Positions 1-4,874 of a stretch of DNA of 7,314 nt are shown in pieces (the first letter of the stretch is position 1; every line of letters starts with the position of its first letter). The stretch comes from JAJNBA01 sp035696925 (GTDB lineage: Bacteria; Actinomycetota; UBA4738; HRBIN12), in the NCBI GenBank assembly GCA_035696925.1, contig DASSDW010000175.1, positions 1 to 7,314 of the forward strand. Direction: 5' to 3'. The notes below the pieces were generated by a model that was not told the origin of the DNA, searched no databases, and saw only the letters and a list, made by a program, of their open reading frames with translations. The translations under genes were made by a program, and so were the position numbers.

Positions 1-361
1 GGACCGCCGTGAATCGTTCCGCGAGCCACCCCGCCGAGAGGAACGCCGCGGCCGCCAGCGGCACCGAGACGGCGGTGGCGATCGCGGCCGAGCGTCGGAC
101 GAGCCCTCGGGCTCGCGCGACCTCACCGCGGCCATCGAGGATCGCCACCAGCCGCACGTTCGCAACGTCCATCCCGAATCGTGTGGCTGCCGCGGCGATG
201 AACGCGGCCTGTGTGGTGAGGGTGACGACACCGAACGCTTGGTCGCCGAGCGCGTTCGTGATCAGGACCTGCGCGACGAACGTCGCGACCGCGCCGATAC
301 CGAGCCCGAGCACGTTCTGCCCCGTCTGGCCGACGATCACCCGGTGATCGGTGCTGCTCAC
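1..361 (-). CDS. Flippase-like polytopic membrane protein, N-terminal 120 residues (truncated by window edge)
   Basis: Reading the minus strand from a GTG at 359-361 gives 120 open codons running off the window start. The peptide is hydrophobic, with one likely membrane helix at about residues 8-34 and another at about 91-112. Residues 37-70 (ALGDQAFGVVTL, then RFGMDVANVR) resemble the early part of Wzx/MviN-like polysaccharide flippases of the MATE/MOP superfamily, where an LGxxxFG motif follows helix 1. By family, such proteins move lipid-linked sugars or related lipids across the cytoplasmic membrane. The gene lies 39 bases downstream of osmC on the same strand. No Shine-Dalgarno sequence precedes the GTG, but TAAGCT (positions 375 to 370) sits 8 bases upstream, so a leaderless transcript is possible. 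The next candidate start is the GTG at codon 8. Family assignment is moderate because only the N-terminus is visible; another multi-helix transporter is possible. Confidence 0.6.
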   Translation of the reverse strand, partial: MSSTDHRVIVGQTGQNVLGLGIGAVATFVAQVLITNALGDQAFGVVTLTTQAAFIAAAATRFGMDVANVRLVAILDGRGEVARARGLVRRSAAIATAVSVPLAAAAFLSAGWLAERFTAV

Positions 362-369
362 GGCTACGG

Positions 370-375
370 AGCTTA
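370..375 (-). promoter_or_regulatory. Possible -10 element of a leaderless transcript for the flippase-like gene
   Basis: On the minus strand TAAGCT fits the TANNNT actinobacterial -10 pattern and ends 8 bases before the GTG start codon. There is no ribosome binding site in the 39-base gap after osmC and no convincing -35. This is a single weak motif, so read-through from osmC is equally possible. Confidence 0.25.
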
Positions 376-400
376 CGGGGAGGCCGTGGGCCCGGGGAGG

Positions 401-829
401 CTATCGGCCCAGTCTGATGCGGAGCGTGATCGGCACGGCGGCGAATGCCTTGCCGACCGGACAGTTCTCCTTCGTCGACCGCGCGATCGACTCCAGCTCG
501 GACGCATCGATCTCGGGAACCGTGGCCTCCGCGTCGAGATCGATGCCGGTGATCGCGAACCCGTCTTCATCCTTGTCCAGGTGAACATTCGCCACGGTGC
601 GTACCGCCTCCGGAGCGTGGCCCGCGCGGCCGAGATCGCCCGCCAGTGCCATCGAGAAGCAGCTCGCGAGGGCAGCCCCGATCAGCTCCTCCGGATTCGT
701 CCCGGGCCGGTCCTCGAATCGCGTGGGGACGGCGAAGACGCCGGAGACCTCACCGCTCTCGGTCCAGAATCGACCCTTGCCCTCCTTCAGGGGGCCTTCC
801 CACGACGCTTCGCTCGTGCGGATCTGCAT
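401..829 (-). CDS. osmC: OsmC-type peroxiredoxin (organic hydroperoxide reductase)
   Basis: The 142-residue protein matches E. coli OsmC (143 residues) almost throughout: the N-terminal WEG near residue 10, GKG at 17-19, TESG at 24-27, TRFED with Arg37, GTNPEELIGAA at 43-53, and ASCFSMAL. The two redox cysteines are Cys57 and Cys123 (in ENCPVGKAF), the same spacing as the catalytic pair of OsmC/Ohr enzymes. These homodimeric cytosolic enzymes reduce organic hydroperoxides to alcohols, with dihydrolipoyl-protein electron supply in characterised cases. LDKDEDGFAIT at 84-94 is also OsmC-like, favouring the OsmC over the Ohr branch. The ATG at 829 is chosen because the homology begins there; a weak AGAGG lies 11 bases upstream. 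It diverges from the DUF1761 gene over 138 bases, which hold a candidate stress-sigma promoter. The flippase-like gene follows 39 bases downstream. Confidence 0.93.
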   Translation of the reverse strand: MQIRTSEASWEGPLKEGKGRFWTESGEVSGVFAVPTRFEDRPGTNPEELIGAALASCFSMALAGDLGRAGHAPEAVRTVANVHLDKDEDGFAITGIDLDAEATVPEIDASELESIARSTKENCPVGKAFAAVPITLRIRLGR

Positions 830-837
830 GTCGAGCT

Positions 838-850
838 GAACCTCTCGTTC
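838..850 (-). repeat. Small inverted repeat around the weak osmC ribosome binding site
   Basis: On the transcript, GAAC and GTTC flank a five-base GAGAG loop. The AGAGG that would be the osmC ribosome binding site lies partly in this loop. The stem is only 4 bp, so it may be chance or a very weak translation-modulating hairpin. Confidence 0.2.
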
Positions 851-866
851 GAGCCGCACACGTTCC

Positions 867-892
867 CTACCCACACCGCCCTGCGAGCAATC
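867..892 (-). promoter_or_regulatory. Candidate stress-sigma (SigB/SigF-type) promoter of osmC
   Basis: On the minus strand GATT (892 to 889) is followed after 16 bases by GGGTAG (872 to 867), which continues as GGGAAC. This resembles the actinobacterial SigF/SigB consensus of GTTT, 15-17 bases, GGGTA. It ends 37 bases before the osmC ATG. The PRC-barrel gene has the same spacing and a near-identical -10 region (GGGTAGGGGAC), which strengthens the call. OsmC is a stress-induced gene in other bacteria. Which sigma factor is used is inference. Confidence 0.5.
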
Positions 893-954
893 CGGCGCGA
901 TCGCGTCGCCGGCCGGAGAGGCAACCGCGGTACGCTCAGCGCCGGAACCGTCCC

Positions 955-963
955 GAGAGGAGG
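955..963 (+). promoter_or_regulatory. Strong ribosome binding site fixing the DUF1761 start
   Basis: GAGAGGAGG lies four bases before the GTG at 968. The reading frame stays open far upstream, antisense to osmC, so this site is what decides the start. TACGCT at 931-936 is a possible -10 for the same gene, without a recognisable -35. Confidence 0.7.
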
Positions 964-967
964 ATCC

Positions 968-1396
968 GTGACGTTCGATTCGTTGAGCGATCTGAACTGG
1001 CTCGCCGTCCTCGTGGCGGCGCTCGCCTACTTCGCGATCGGCGCCGTCTGGTACGCGCCCCCGCTGTTCGGGAAGACGTGGGCCGCCGCGGGCGGCATCG
1101 AGATCCCGGACCAGGGCGCCCGGCCGAGCCCGGCGATCTACCTCACACCGCTCGTCGGAAGCGTGCTCTCCGCGATCGCGCTCGGGATGCTGGCCGCGGC
1201 GACCGGCACCGACACGCTGCAGCGAGGCATCGTGCTCGGCCTGGTCGTCGCGATCGGGTTCGCCGTCGCGATCTCCTTCGTCACGGCGCAGTTCGAATCC
1301 CAGAAGCCGAAGCCCATGGTCTGGGGAGCGATCAACGCCGGCTACCACGTCGTGGGCAACCTCGTCGCCGCGATCATCGTCGCGACCTGGCAGTGA
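968..1396 (+). CDS. DUF1761-family small membrane protein
   Basis: The 142-residue hydrophobic protein has four predicted membrane helices at about residues 11-30, 57-78, 84-106 and 121-140. The N-terminus (NWLAVLVAALAYFAIGAVWY, then PLFGKTW) is the typical DUF1761 opening, in which a first helix ends in a WY-x-P-x-x-FGK-x-W segment. A family-like AGYHVVGNL stretch precedes the last helix. The function of DUF1761 proteins is unknown to me, and nothing here reveals a substrate; it should be an integral cytoplasmic-membrane protein. The GTG start is supported by a strong ribosome binding site and by homology beginning there. It is divergent from osmC and convergent with the ABC permease, whose stop codon is only four bases away, so transcripts from the two sides probably overlap. 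Family assignment is fairly sure, role unknown. Confidence 0.8.
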   Translation: MTFDSLSDLNWLAVLVAALAYFAIGAVWYAPPLFGKTWAAAGGIEIPDQGARPSPAIYLTPLVGSVLSAIALGMLAAATGTDTLQRGIVLGLVVAIGFAVAISFVTAQFESQKPKPMVWGAINAGYHVVGNLVAAIIVATWQ

Positions 1397-1400
1397 ACGG

Positions 1401-2219
1401 CTAGACGGCGCGACGGTAGCGTCGAACCGCCAGCGGCGCGAAGACGAGCAGGATCCCGGCGATCCATAGGAGGGACTCCCACACGTCGGAGGAGCGGCCG
1501 ACCGGGGTTTCGCCGAGCGTGAGGAACCGGATCGCCTTCGCGGTCACGGAGACCGGTTGGTGGTTCGCCCACGGCTGCAGCCATCCCGGCATCGACTGGA
1601 CCGGGACGAAGAGCGACGAGGCGAACACGAGCGGCGCGAGCAGTGGGAACGCCGCCGCCTGGGCGGTCTCCGGGTCACCGACCATGAGACCGACGCTCGC
1701 GAAGATCCAACTCATGGCATACCCGAACGCCAGGAGGAGGAGGATCCCCCCGATCAGTCCGAGGGCGTCGGTGTGCACCCGGAACCCGACCAGGAACCCG
1801 ACGACGAGCATCAAGAGCACCACGAACACGTTCCGCGTGAGGTCGGCCAGCGTCCGACCGGCGAGCACCGCGCTCCGGGCCATCGGGAGAGATCGGAACC
1901 GCTCCATCAGGCCGCTCTTCATGTCGGCCGCGAGGCCGATCGCCGTCGCCATCGCACCGAACACCACCGTCTGCACGAAGACCCCGGGCATGAGGAAGTC
2001 CACGTACGGGAGACCGGGGACCGGCACGCTGATCGCGCCTCCGAAGACGTAGCGGAACATCACCACGAAGATCACGGGCTGGATCGTCGAGAAGACGACG
2101 AGCTGCGGTACCCGCCGGTACGCGATCAGGTTGCGGCCGGTGACGGCGAGCGCGTCCCGGATCGCGCGGACCGGGAGCGACCGCTCGCGGACAACCTCGG
2201 TGGCAACGTCCGCGCTCAT
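1401..2219 (-). CDS. ABC-2 type exporter permease, DrrB-like
   Basis: The 272-residue membrane protein fits the ABC-2 permease family, and its length is near that of DrrB. Likely membrane helices lie at about residues 40-60, 76-98, 128-147, 152-178, 190-207 and 248-265. Between helices 2 and 3 is the family-typical cytoplasmic segment ERFRSLPMARSAVLAGRT (about 106-123), which in DrrB-like proteins lies near the coupling region. The N-terminus is a short cytoplasmic tail. By family, it forms the membrane channel of a drug or metabolite exporter driven by the ATPase encoded just upstream. Its ATG overlaps the ATPase stop in an ATGA arrangement, so translation is probably coupled and a 1:1 complex is expected. 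The substrate cannot be read from sequence; DrrAB relatives export anthracyclines, other antibiotics or lipids. Confidence 0.9.
   Translation of the reverse strand: MSADVATEVVRERSLPVRAIRDALAVTGRNLIAYRRVPQLVVFSTIQPVIFVVMFRYVFGGAISVPVPGLPYVDFLMPGVFVQTVVFGAMATAIGLAADMKSGLMERFRSLPMARSAVLAGRTLADLTRNVFVVLLMLVVGFLVGFRVHTDALGLIGGILLLLAFGYAMSWIFASVGLMVGDPETAQAAAFPLLAPLVFASSLFVPVQSMPGWLQPWANHQPVSVTAKAIRFLTLGETPVGRSSDVWESLLWIAGILLVFAPLAVRRYRRAV
1411..1424. terminator. Weak hairpin at the convergent gene ends
   Basis: CGACG and CGTCG (5 bp) flank a GTAG loop, within the last codons of the permease and 14 bases past the DUF1761 stop. It is the only stem near this four-base convergent junction. It lacks a T-run and lies in coding sequence, so its role as a terminator is doubtful. 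Confidence 0.2.
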
Positions 2220-3217
2220 GCGGCTCCCCTGCGGCGGCGCCCACGTCCCGGCCCCTCGGGAGCGCCCTCGTCGGCCTCGGACTTCTCTTCGGCATGCCGG
2301 CCCGTGAGCGAGAGGAACACATCGTCGAGGCTCGGCTCATGCACCGCGAGCGTGAGCGGGGCGAGCTGCGCACCGTCGAGCTCCCGCAGGACGTCGACCA
2401 AGAGCCGAGGTCCCTCGTTCGAGCCGAGACGGACCATGTTCATCTCGCGCTCGACCCCGGGATGGCGGCCGGCGAGGAGCGCGCGGGCCTGCTCCGCGAC
2501 GAACGCATCCTCGAAGCCGAGCTCCGCCACGGTGCTGCCGAGCTGGGCCTTCAGGACCGAGGGGGCGTCGTTCGCGATCACCTGGCCGTGGTCGATCACC
2601 GCGACCCGCTCGGCGAGCCGGTCGGCCTCCTCCAGGTACTGCGTCGTGAGCAGGACGGTCGTGCCGTCCTCCACGAGCTCGTTGATCATGTCCCAGAGCC
2701 CGTTCCGGCTATGGAGGTCGAGCCCGGTGGTGGGCTCGTCGAGGAACAGCACCGGGGGATGCGGCACCAGCGCTGCCGCGACGTCCAATCGGCGCCGCAT
2801 CCCGCCGGAGTACGTCCGAACGGGTCGATCGGCGGCATCGCTGAGATCGAACCGCTCCAGCAGCTCCGCAGCCCTCGGCGGGATCGCCGACGTCTCCATC
2901 TGCGTCAGCAGTCCGATCAGGCGCAGGTTCTCTCGCCCGGTCAGGTTCGGGTCCACCGCCGCGAACTGTCCGGCGAGGCCGATCCGTCGCCGGACCGCGT
3001 CCGGCTCCGCGACGACGTCGCGTCCGAGGACCACAGCCCGGCCGCCGTCGGGCTCCAGCACCGTCGCCAGGATCCGCACGGCGGTGGTCTTCCCGGCGCC
3101 GTTGGGACCCAGGAGGCCGAAGATCGACCGCGGGGGCACGGAGAAATCGATGCCGTCGAGGGCGACCACATCGCCGAACCGCTTCCTGAGTCCCTCGACC
3201 TCGATCGCGCCGGTCAC
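2216..3217 (-). CDS. ABC exporter ATP-binding protein, DrrA-like
   Basis: The 333-residue ATPase has every expected nucleotide-binding motif: Walker A GPNGAGKT (37-44), Q-loop Gln84, signature YSGGMRRR (136-143), Walker B VLFLDEP (156-162) and D-loop GLD (165-167). The switch position reads LLTTQYLEEAD, with Gln193 replacing the usual histidine; this substitution is characteristic of the DrrA subfamily. A C-terminal extension of about 110 residues ends in LDDVFLSLTG, matching the LDEVFLALTG motif of DrrA, then a Glu- and Arg-rich tail (GRGRRRRG). It should power the permease encoded next to it. I chose the GTG at 3217 because homology begins there; extending upstream to 3379 would run through the divergent marR promoter and marR codons. 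No ribosome binding site precedes this GTG, but a TTGACA promoter places transcription start at the codon itself. Specificity is unknown. Confidence 0.92.
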   Translation of the reverse strand: MTGAIEVEGLRKRFGDVVALDGIDFSVPPRSIFGLLGPNGAGKTTAVRILATVLEPDGGRAVVLGRDVVAEPDAVRRRIGLAGQFAAVDPNLTGRENLRLIGLLTQMETSAIPPRAAELLERFDLSDAADRPVRTYSGGMRRRLDVAAALVPHPPVLFLDEPTTGLDLHSRNGLWDMINELVEDGTTVLLTTQYLEEADRLAERVAVIDHGQVIANDAPSVLKAQLGSTVAELGFEDAFVAEQARALLAGRHPGVEREMNMVRLGSNEGPRLLVDVLRELDGAQLAPLTLAVHEPSLDDVFLSLTGRHAEEKSEADEGAPEGPGRGRRRRGAA

Positions 3218-3223
3218 GCACGA

Positions 3224-3253
3224 AGGATGGCACCGATGATTGAAGTATGTCAA
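3224..3253 (-). promoter_or_regulatory. Candidate leaderless promoter of the ABC exporter operon
   Basis: On the minus strand a perfect TTGACA (3253 to 3248) is followed after 18 bases by CATCCT (3229 to 3224), then six bases to the GTG at 3217. That spacing puts the transcription start on or next to the start codon, consistent with the absence of a ribosome binding site. The -35 is strong, the -10 poor (3 of 6). Confidence 0.5.
3240..3253. promoter_or_regulatory. Candidate operator dyad over the exporter -35
   Basis: TTGAAGTATGTCAA is an imperfect palindrome with TTGA/TCAA arms and a six-base centre. It coincides with the TTGACA -35 of the exporter promoter. MarR-family operators are often short TTG/CAA-type dyads over promoter elements, so repression by the adjacent regulator is plausible. 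The sequence is not repeated at the other promoter, which weakens the case. Confidence 0.35.
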
Positions 3254-3256
3254 CCT

Positions 3257-3280
3257 TCGAAGCAGTCCGATGGTCGAAGC
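3257..3280. repeat. 7-bp direct repeat TCGAAGC in the divergent gap
   Basis: TCGAAGC occurs at 3257-3263 and 3274-3280, 17 bases apart. The first copy is part of the 8-bp palindrome CTTCGAAG (3255-3262); the second is within GTCGAAGCGAC, a GTCG/CGAC dyad (3273-3283). Both lie between the two divergent promoters, where a shared operator would be expected. Confidence 0.4.
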
Positions 3281-3292
3281 GACTGGACCATC
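3269..3292. promoter_or_regulatory. Perfect 7-bp inverted repeat over the marR -35, candidate operator
   Basis: GATGGTC (3269-3275) and GACCATC (3286-3292) are perfect inverted repeats separated by ten bases, a 24-base dyad spanning about two helical turns. The right arm overlaps the proposed marR -35 (3284-3289). Binding here by the MarR dimer would give autorepression, a common arrangement for this family. Binding is inferred. Confidence 0.45.
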
Positions 3293-3312
3293 TATCGGGG
3301 AACGGCTAGGAT
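3284..3312 (+). promoter_or_regulatory. Candidate leaderless promoter of the MarR-family gene
   Basis: TGGACC (3284-3289, four of six matches to TTGACA) is followed by a 17-base spacer and TAGGAT (3307-3312), then exactly six bases to the GTG at 3319. Transcription would start on the start codon. The GGAGG at 3313-3317 is only one base from the GTG, too close to serve as a normal ribosome binding site, supporting leaderless initiation. Confidence 0.55.
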
Positions 3313-3318
3313 GGAGGT

Positions 3319-3792
3319 GTGCCCCGAACCACGACATCGAAACGGGAGCTCGCCGGCGAGGCGTGGCGACCACTCGCACGGTTCTTCTTCGACACGGTCC
3401 GACACCGGCAGCGCGTGCTGAGCGAGGCCGGACTCACGCCCAACGACATCCGCGCGCTGATGGCCCTCGATGCCGAGCGCGGGCGCACCATGCGCGAGCT
3501 CGCCGACGAATGGCTCTGCGACGCGTCGAACGCCACGTTCATCGTGGACCGGCTGGAGGAGCGGGGGCTCGCCGAGCGGCGCTCGGTTCCCGCCGATCGG
3601 CGCGTCAAGATGGTTGTGCTGACCGCCCGGGGGGACCGGATGCGCGGCCGCGTCCTCGAGCGGTTCTTCGAACCCCCTCCGGAGCTCTTCGAGCTGACCC
3701 GGGCCGACCTCGAGGCGATCCGCGACGCCTCGCGGCGGCTGCCGATCACGCACGGCTGGGCGGCCGCCGACGAGGTCGCCGAGGCTCGTTGA
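3319..3792 (+). CDS. MarR-family transcriptional regulator
   Basis: The 157-residue protein has the MarR fold: N-terminal dimerisation helices (about 10-36), then a winged helix-turn-helix. GLTPNDIRALMALD (38-51) precedes GRTMRELADEW (55-65); the recognition helix is about DASNATFIVDRLEERGL (68-84); the wing carries PADRRVKMVVLTARG (91-105) with the conserved DRR. The C-terminal helices (about 118-150) complete the dimer interface. MarR proteins bind dyads as dimers and usually lose DNA binding when a small phenolic or drug-like ligand binds, or a cysteine is oxidised; Cys67 is the only cysteine and lies near the recognition helix. Divergent orientation to a DrrAB-like exporter suggests it represses that operon and itself. 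The threonine genes start 47 bases downstream beyond a hairpin. The GTG start is supported by homology and promoter spacing. Confidence 0.9.
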   Translation: MPRTTTSKRELAGEAWRPLARFFFDTVRHRQRVLSEAGLTPNDIRALMALDAERGRTMRELADEWLCDASNATFIVDRLEERGLAERRSVPADRRVKMVVLTARGDRMRGRVLERFFEPPPELFELTRADLEAIRDASRRLPITHGWAAADEVAEAR

Positions 3793-3794
3793 AC

Positions 3795-3824
3795 GCACGG
3801 GTGCCGCCCACGGCACATCCGTGC
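3795..3824 (+). terminator. 12-bp hairpin between marR and tdh (terminator-like, no T-run)
   Basis: GCACGG+GTGCCG pairs with CGGCAC and CCGTGC around a CCCA loop, giving two 6-bp stems stacked across a two-base bulge (AT at 3817-3818). It starts two bases after the marR stop codon and ends 15 bases before the tdh ATG. The tail TGAGATAGCGG contains no T-run, so it is not a classical intrinsic terminator. It may be a U-less terminator, an mRNA stabiliser, or DNA bound by a regulator. Confidence 0.5.
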
Positions 3825-3839
3825 TGAGATAGCGGTCGG

Positions 3840-4874
3840 ATGCGTGCCCTCGTCAAGCAGGAGTCCGGGCCCGGCCTCGTGATGACGGAGGTCCCGGAGC
3901 CCGAGATCGGGATCAACGACGTCCTGATCCGCGTGGACAGGACGGGGATCTGCGGGACCGACCTCCACATCGAGGAATGGAACGAGTGGGCGCAGCAGGC
4001 CGTCCCGATCCCGCTCGTGATCGGTCACGAGTTCGTGGGCGAGATCGTCGAGATCGGATCCAACGTGAAGGACTACGGCCCGGGCGACCTGGTCAGCGGC
4101 GAGGGCCACGTCGTCTGCGGCCGGTGCCGCAACTGCATGGCCGGCCGGCGCCACCTATGCGCCGATGCGCGCGGGATCGGGGTGAACCGCCCCGGAGCCT
4201 TCGCCGAGCTCATCGCGCTGCCGGTGACGAACGTCTGGCACCACGAAGCGTCGATCGACCGCGATGTGGCGGCGATCTTCGACCCGTTCGGCAACGCCGT
4301 GCACAGCGCGTTGCAGTTCCCGGTCCTCGGCGAGGACGTGCTGATCACGGGCGCCGGCCCGATCGGACTGATGGCCGCGGCCGTCGTCCGGCACGCGGGC
4401 GCACGCTACGTCGTGATCACCGACGTCAACCCGTACCGCCTGGAGCTCGCTCGGAAGATGGGGGTGACCGTGGCCCTCGACGTCCGGGACGGCTCGCTCG
4501 CCGAGACGCAGGAGGCCCTGGGCATGAAGGAGGGCTTCGACGTCGGACTGGAGATGAGCGGGAACCCGGCCGCGCTCCGCGACATGGTCGAGAACCTGTC
4601 GCACGGAGCCAGCATCGCGATGCTGGGGCTGCCCGAAGAGCCGTTCGCGATCGACTGGAACACGGTGATCTTCGACCAGCTCACGATCCGCGGTGTCTAC
4701 GGCCGGGAGATGTACGAGACCTGGTACATGATGACGGTGATGCTGCAGAGCGGTCTCGACATCGCGCCGGTGATCACGCATCGCTTCCCCGCGGATCGGT
4801 TCGAGGAGGCGTTCGCTGCGATCCGGACCGGGGAGACGGGCAAGGTGCTCCTGCACTGGACGGACGCGTTGTGA
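3840..4874 (+). CDS. tdh: L-threonine 3-dehydrogenase, zinc-dependent
   Basis: The 344-residue protein is a medium-chain zinc dehydrogenase that oxidises L-threonine with NAD+ to 2-amino-3-ketobutyrate in the cytosol. Catalytic zinc residues are Cys38 (in TGICGTD), His63 and Glu64 (in GHE). The structural zinc site is Cys93, Cys96, Cys99 and Cys107, at the same positions as in E. coli Tdh. The Rossmann motif GAGPIG spans 171-176 and Asp195 (in ITDVNPYR) should bind the NAD ribose. EWNEWAQ (46-52) and the FDPFGNAVH segment (147-155) are typical of Tdh rather than other polyol dehydrogenases. The next gene encodes the partner enzyme and overlaps it by GTGA, settling the function. No Shine-Dalgarno sequence is visible before the ATG; a strong hairpin lies 15 bases upstream. 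It may be cotranscribed with marR or have its own weak promoter. Confidence 0.95.
   Translation: MRALVKQESGPGLVMTEVPEPEIGINDVLIRVDRTGICGTDLHIEEWNEWAQQAVPIPLVIGHEFVGEIVEIGSNVKDYGPGDLVSGEGHVVCGRCRNCMAGRRHLCADARGIGVNRPGAFAELIALPVTNVWHHEASIDRDVAAIFDPFGNAVHSALQFPVLGEDVLITGAGPIGLMAAAVVRHAGARYVVITDVNPYRLELARKMGVTVALDVRDGSLAETQEALGMKEGFDVGLEMSGNPAALRDMVENLSHGASIAMLGLPEEPFAIDWNTVIFDQLTIRGVYGREMYETWYMMTVMLQSGLDIAPVITHRFPADRFEEAFAAIRTGETGKVLLHWTDAL

Noticed and set aside
9..347. Plus-strand 112-codon frame at the window start
   Set aside because: The minus strand carries a hydrophobic, flippase-like frame with family motifs; the plus-strand peptide is Ala/Arg/Thr/Ser-rich without pattern.
239..967. Upstream extension of the DUF1761 frame, giving a 385-residue product
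   Set aside because: It runs antisense to osmC and shows no domain. A strong ribosome binding site at 955-963 and homology both point to the GTG at 968.
830..1348. N-terminal extension of the osmC frame across the DUF1761 gene
   Set aside because: The added peptide is Arg/Asp/Gly-rich shadow sequence; OsmC homology begins at the ATG at 829 and the total length then equals the family norm.
60..1400. Very frequent GATC and CGATCG tetramers/hexamers
   Set aside because: Most come from common codon pairs such as GCG-ATC and GAG-ATC in coding frames, so they reflect codon use rather than a restriction, methylation or origin signal.
1557..3239. Long plus-strand open frames (also 2294-3421) opposite the ABC exporter genes
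   Set aside because: They are antisense to two genes with complete family motifs, and their products are rich in Arg, Pro and His with no domain pattern, as expected for GC-rich shadow frames.
3218..3379. N-terminal extension of the ABC ATPase by 54 codons
   Set aside because: It would cover the divergent promoters and the first marR codons, and ATPase homology begins at the GTG at 3217.
3977..4870. Upstream extension of the kbl frame across tdh, giving a 693-residue product
   Set aside because: The extra sequence is a low-complexity Arg-rich shadow of tdh. Kbl homology starts at the GTG at 4871, which overlaps the tdh stop.
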